The position numbers and the translations under genes are program-made. The notes under the pieces are model-generated. The model was not told the DNA's origin. It searched no databases and saw only the letters and a list, made by a program, of their open reading frames with translations. DNA of 23,724 bases from an uncultured Verrucomicrobiota bacterium (GTDB taxonomy: Bacteria; Verrucomicrobiota; Kiritimatiellia; CAIVKH01): NCBI GenBank assembly GCA_937996795.1, contig CALKUH010000053.1, positions 1 to 23,724 of the forward strand, written 5' to 3'. Shown piece after piece: positions 21,825 to 23,724 of the stretch; within the stretch, counting starts at the first letter, position 1; every line of letters starts with the position of its first letter.

Positions 21825-22700
21825 GTGCGTGTTTGCTGGTCAACGTCCGACTCGGTCTATCACAACCTCGCGTTGGAGGAGTGGTGGGTTGACCATCTGG
21901 ATCGCGAGGGCCCGGTCCTGCTGTTCTACGTCAACGCGCCGTCCATCGTGGTCGGAAAAAACCAGAATCCCTGGCGCGAGGCGGCCACGGAGTGGGCCCG
22001 GCAGGAGGGTATTCCGATCGCGCGCCGGATTTCGGGAGGCGGCACGGTTTATCACGACCCGGGGAATCTCAATTTCTCATTGATCCTTCCGCGGGGAACC
22101 TACCGGCAGGAAACCGTCTTTTCACAAACCTGTGCCGCCCTGTCTTCCCTCGGCGTGGAAGCGCGTGTCACAGCCGGAAACAGCATTACGTGCGAGGAAA
22201 AAAAGATTTCCGGAACGGCATTTTGTTTCCGCGGCCCCGCCGCCCTTCATCATGGAACCTTGTTGGTGAATGCGGACCTCGAGCGGCTGCGCCGCTCCAT
22301 GCGGCCCGCGCTGACAGGCGTCGTAACGCGGGCGATTGCCTCGAAACCCGCTGCGGTTGGCAATGTCCGCGATATCCGGCGCGAGGTGCGGGTGGAGGAT
22401 GTCGCTTCAGCGCTGGCCACCCAATTCGTCGGGCGCCCGACGCGTGAATCCTTCGCAGGGCCGGATGATGAGGCTTATCGCGCGCTACTCGCCCGCCATC
22501 AATCGTGGGAATGGATTTGGGGACACACGCCTGTGTTTGAATGGACGCTGGAGCTGGCGGACGGCTCGGTGCGTGTTCATGTTGAAAACGGCATCATCAC
22601 CCGGGCGATCCGGAGCTGGTGCCGGGATCGTGAGGAGGCCGTGGCCGCGCTCTCGGGCGCTCGATTTGACCCGGCGGAGATGGTTGCGTTTTTTCAGTAA
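21825..22700 (+). CDS. Lipoate-protein ligase A family enzyme
   Basis: 291 residues, BPL/LplA fold. It attaches lipoate (or octanoate) to the lysine of 2-oxoacid dehydrogenase E2 or GcvH domains. Visible signatures are RRISGGGTVYHDPGNLNFS (67-85) and EEKKISGTAFC (124-134) with the probable active Lys127, then LHHGTLLVN. The C-terminal accessory part is short (about 200-291). The GTG start at 21825 is one base after the preceding stop, so translation is probably coupled. Its neighbour across the convergent gap, via the SIMPL gene, is dihydrolipoyl dehydrogenase, which uses the lipoyl group it installs. A lipoyl/octanoyl transferase role cannot be excluded by eye. Confidence 0.9.
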   Translation: MRVCWSTSDSVYHNLALEEWWVDHLDREGPVLLFYVNAPSIVVGKNQNPWREAATEWARQEGIPIARRISGGGTVYHDPGNLNFSLILPRGTYRQETVFSQTCAALSSLGVEARVTAGNSITCEEKKISGTAFCFRGPAALHHGTLLVNADLERLRRSMRPALTGVVTRAIASKPAAVGNVRDIRREVRVEDVASALATQFVGRPTRESFAGPDDEAYRALLARHQSWEWIWGHTPVFEWTLELADGSVRVHVENGIITRAIRSWCRDREEAVAALSGARFDPAEMVAFFQ

Positions 22701-22707
22701 CGCGCGT

Positions 22708-23439
22708 TTATCGTGGAAGGATCGCGTAGTCGAGGGTGACAACGACTTTTGCCGTCTTTTCGATCGTGCTGGTGTCGTACATGCCCCAACTGGATGTTTC
22801 AGTCGAGAGCGGGGTGGTGATCTGGAACACACCTTGTTGCGCGGAAACCAGTTCGCCCACGCGACCACCGCTGTTCTGCGCCATGACAAGGGCGCGCTGG
22901 TAGCCATCCTCCGTTGCGCGGGCCAGCAGGTCGCGCTTGAGCGACTCCATGTTGGTGATGAGAAACTCCGGCGCGGAAACCGTGAGGTCGATGTCTTCGC
23001 TCATCAGGTTGGGCAGGTCGAGCGTCGCTTCGTAGATCCGGTCGACGGCATCAGAGGTGACCGTCAGGCTCTGGTAGAGATCGAAATACTCGATCTCGTT
23101 GGTGTCTTTGCCCTGTGCATCCTTGCGGAGCACCTTGCGTTGATCAGGCGCGAGCATGCGGATATCCGCGTCCGTGAACCCGCGCGCGCGCAGCGCTTCG
23201 AGGACCCGGTCGCGCCGTTTCTTGAGCGTATCGACGGCCTCGCGCTGCGTGGGCCCGCGGGCGCCGACGGTGACGGTAAACTTGCCGGCGTCGGCTTTGA
23301 CCGGCTGCTCGGCGTAGCCCTTGACCGAGATCGCCTGCTCCTGTTTAACACGCACGAAGAATTTCGAGAGCAAGGCGGCGGACGCCACCATCCCGGCCGC
23401 CAGGATGACGGCCACGACCGCGGATCGGAAGAGGGTCAT
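22708..23439 (-). CDS. SIMPL-domain (DUF541) exported protein
   Basis: 243 residues. An N-terminal hydrophobic anchor (AVVAVILAAGMVASAALL, about 7-24) is followed by a SIMPL domain: ISVKGYAEQPVKADAGKFTVTVGARG, then long helices (REAVDTLKKRRDRVLEALRARG) and a C-terminal beta region ending KVVVTLDYAIL. The family is periplasmic or outer-membrane associated; some members have been linked to oxidative-stress tolerance, but no activity is known. AGGAT serves as Shine-Dalgarno. It lies 9 bases after the dihydrolipoyl dehydrogenase stop, so the two are likely co-transcribed. It converges on the lipoate ligase with a 7-base gap. Confidence 0.9.
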   Translation of the reverse strand: MTLFRSAVVAVILAAGMVASAALLSKFFVRVKQEQAISVKGYAEQPVKADAGKFTVTVGARGPTQREAVDTLKKRRDRVLEALRARGFTDADIRMLAPDQRKVLRKDAQGKDTNEIEYFDLYQSLTVTSDAVDRIYEATLDLPNLMSEDIDLTVSAPEFLITNMESLKRDLLARATEDGYQRALVMAQNSGGRVGELVSAQQGVFQITTPLSTETSSWGMYDTSTIEKTAKVVVTLDYAILPR

Positions 23440-23448
23440 GGGCGTATC

Positions 23449-23724
23449 CTAGGGACGATGGACGTGCGTCCCGTGGCCGAAGAAGATTTCCGCGGCTTCC
23501 ATCATCGTTTCCGAGAGGGTGGGGTGCGCGTGGATTGTCATCTTGAGATCATCCGCGCGAGCGGCCATTTCGACGGCGAGCACGCCCTCCGCGATCATCT
23601 CGCCCGCGCCGACGCCGACAATGCCGACCCCGAGCACTTGTTCGGTGTGGGGATCGAGGACGAGCTTGGTGAGACCTTCGTTGCGCCCGAGCGTGGTGGC
23701 GCGGCCCGATGCCGCCCATGGGAA
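23449..23724 (-). CDS. lpd: Dihydrolipoyl dehydrogenase (E3), C-terminal 91 residues, cut by window edge
   Basis: The frame is open to the window edge and covers only the C-terminal dimerisation domain of the flavoprotein disulfide reductase. It shows GRATTLGRNEGLTKLVLD, VLGVGIVGVGAGEMIAEGVLAVEMAARADDL and IHAHPTLSETMMEAAE; the HPTLSE motif supplies the His-Glu pair that completes the E3 active site of the partner subunit. E3 re-oxidises dihydrolipoamide in pyruvate, 2-oxoglutarate and glycine-cleavage complexes. The active-site cysteines and FAD domain lie outside the window. A related disulfide reductase such as mercuric reductase is less likely given the close fit to E3. Confidence 0.92.
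   Translation of the reverse strand, partial: FPWAASGRATTLGRNEGLTKLVLDPHTEQVLGVGIVGVGAGEMIAEGVLAVEMAARADDLKMTIHAHPTLSETMMEAAEIFFGHGTHVHRP

Overview
This window looks like chromosomal DNA of a high-GC, Gram-negative bacterium. The signs are signal peptides on exported proteins, an envelope phospholipid-repair enzyme, an AsmA-like membrane protein, many genes that touch or overlap, and strong G/C preference at third codon positions. A free-living member of the PVC group (Verrucomicrobiota/Kiritimatiellota type) is my best guess, partly because of the excisionase-HTH plus EIIA protein. No marker here proves the phylum.

Left part (1-6900): tRNA-Ser(GCU) on the minus strand; a rhomboid protease with a zinc ribbon; a PabB-PabC fusion for p-aminobenzoate synthesis on the minus strand; and a divergent YggS-ProC-AsmA-like operon. 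tRNA-Thr(CGU) follows, and only six bases after it comes a HTH-EIIA(Ntr)-like regulator.

Middle (6384-14668): a self-contained sigma-54 locus. On the minus strand a bacterial enhancer-binding protein is coupled to a DJ-1/PfpI protein. Diverging from it across a palindrome-rich, AT-rich gap is a four-gene operon with ATGA overlaps at every junction and a near-consensus -24/-12 promoter. It encodes a DUF2157-type multi-spanning membrane protein, a GDYXXLXY-type protein, a membrane-anchored alpha/beta hydrolase and a 1127-residue fusion of lysophospholipid flippase, PlsC acyltransferase and acyl-ACP synthetase. I read this as an inducible envelope or phospholipid-repair system. It is the best candidate for a little-described system.

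Accessory island (about 14740-16245): a lower-GC segment about 0.95 kb long, bounded by near-perfect inverted repeats with internal G/C-rich short repeats. It carries one unrecognised secreted-protein gene. Nearly 0.5 kb of apparently gene-free DNA follows.

Right part (16246-23724): an uncharacterised conserved protein, a secreted GH31 glycosidase on the minus strand, and a plus-strand run of acetyl-CoA synthetase, a stand-alone cyclic-nucleotide-binding domain and a lipoate-protein ligase. A SIMPL-domain protein and the C-terminus of dihydrolipoyl dehydrogenase follow on the minus strand. Acs, lipoate ligase and E3 all serve acetyl-CoA or 2-oxoacid metabolism.

A second notable signal is an 18-base motif (TTTTTACAGACGTTGCAA). 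It occurs as two tandem pairs, both with exactly 32-base spacing, in two unrelated divergent promoter regions (pabBC/yggS and GH31/acs).
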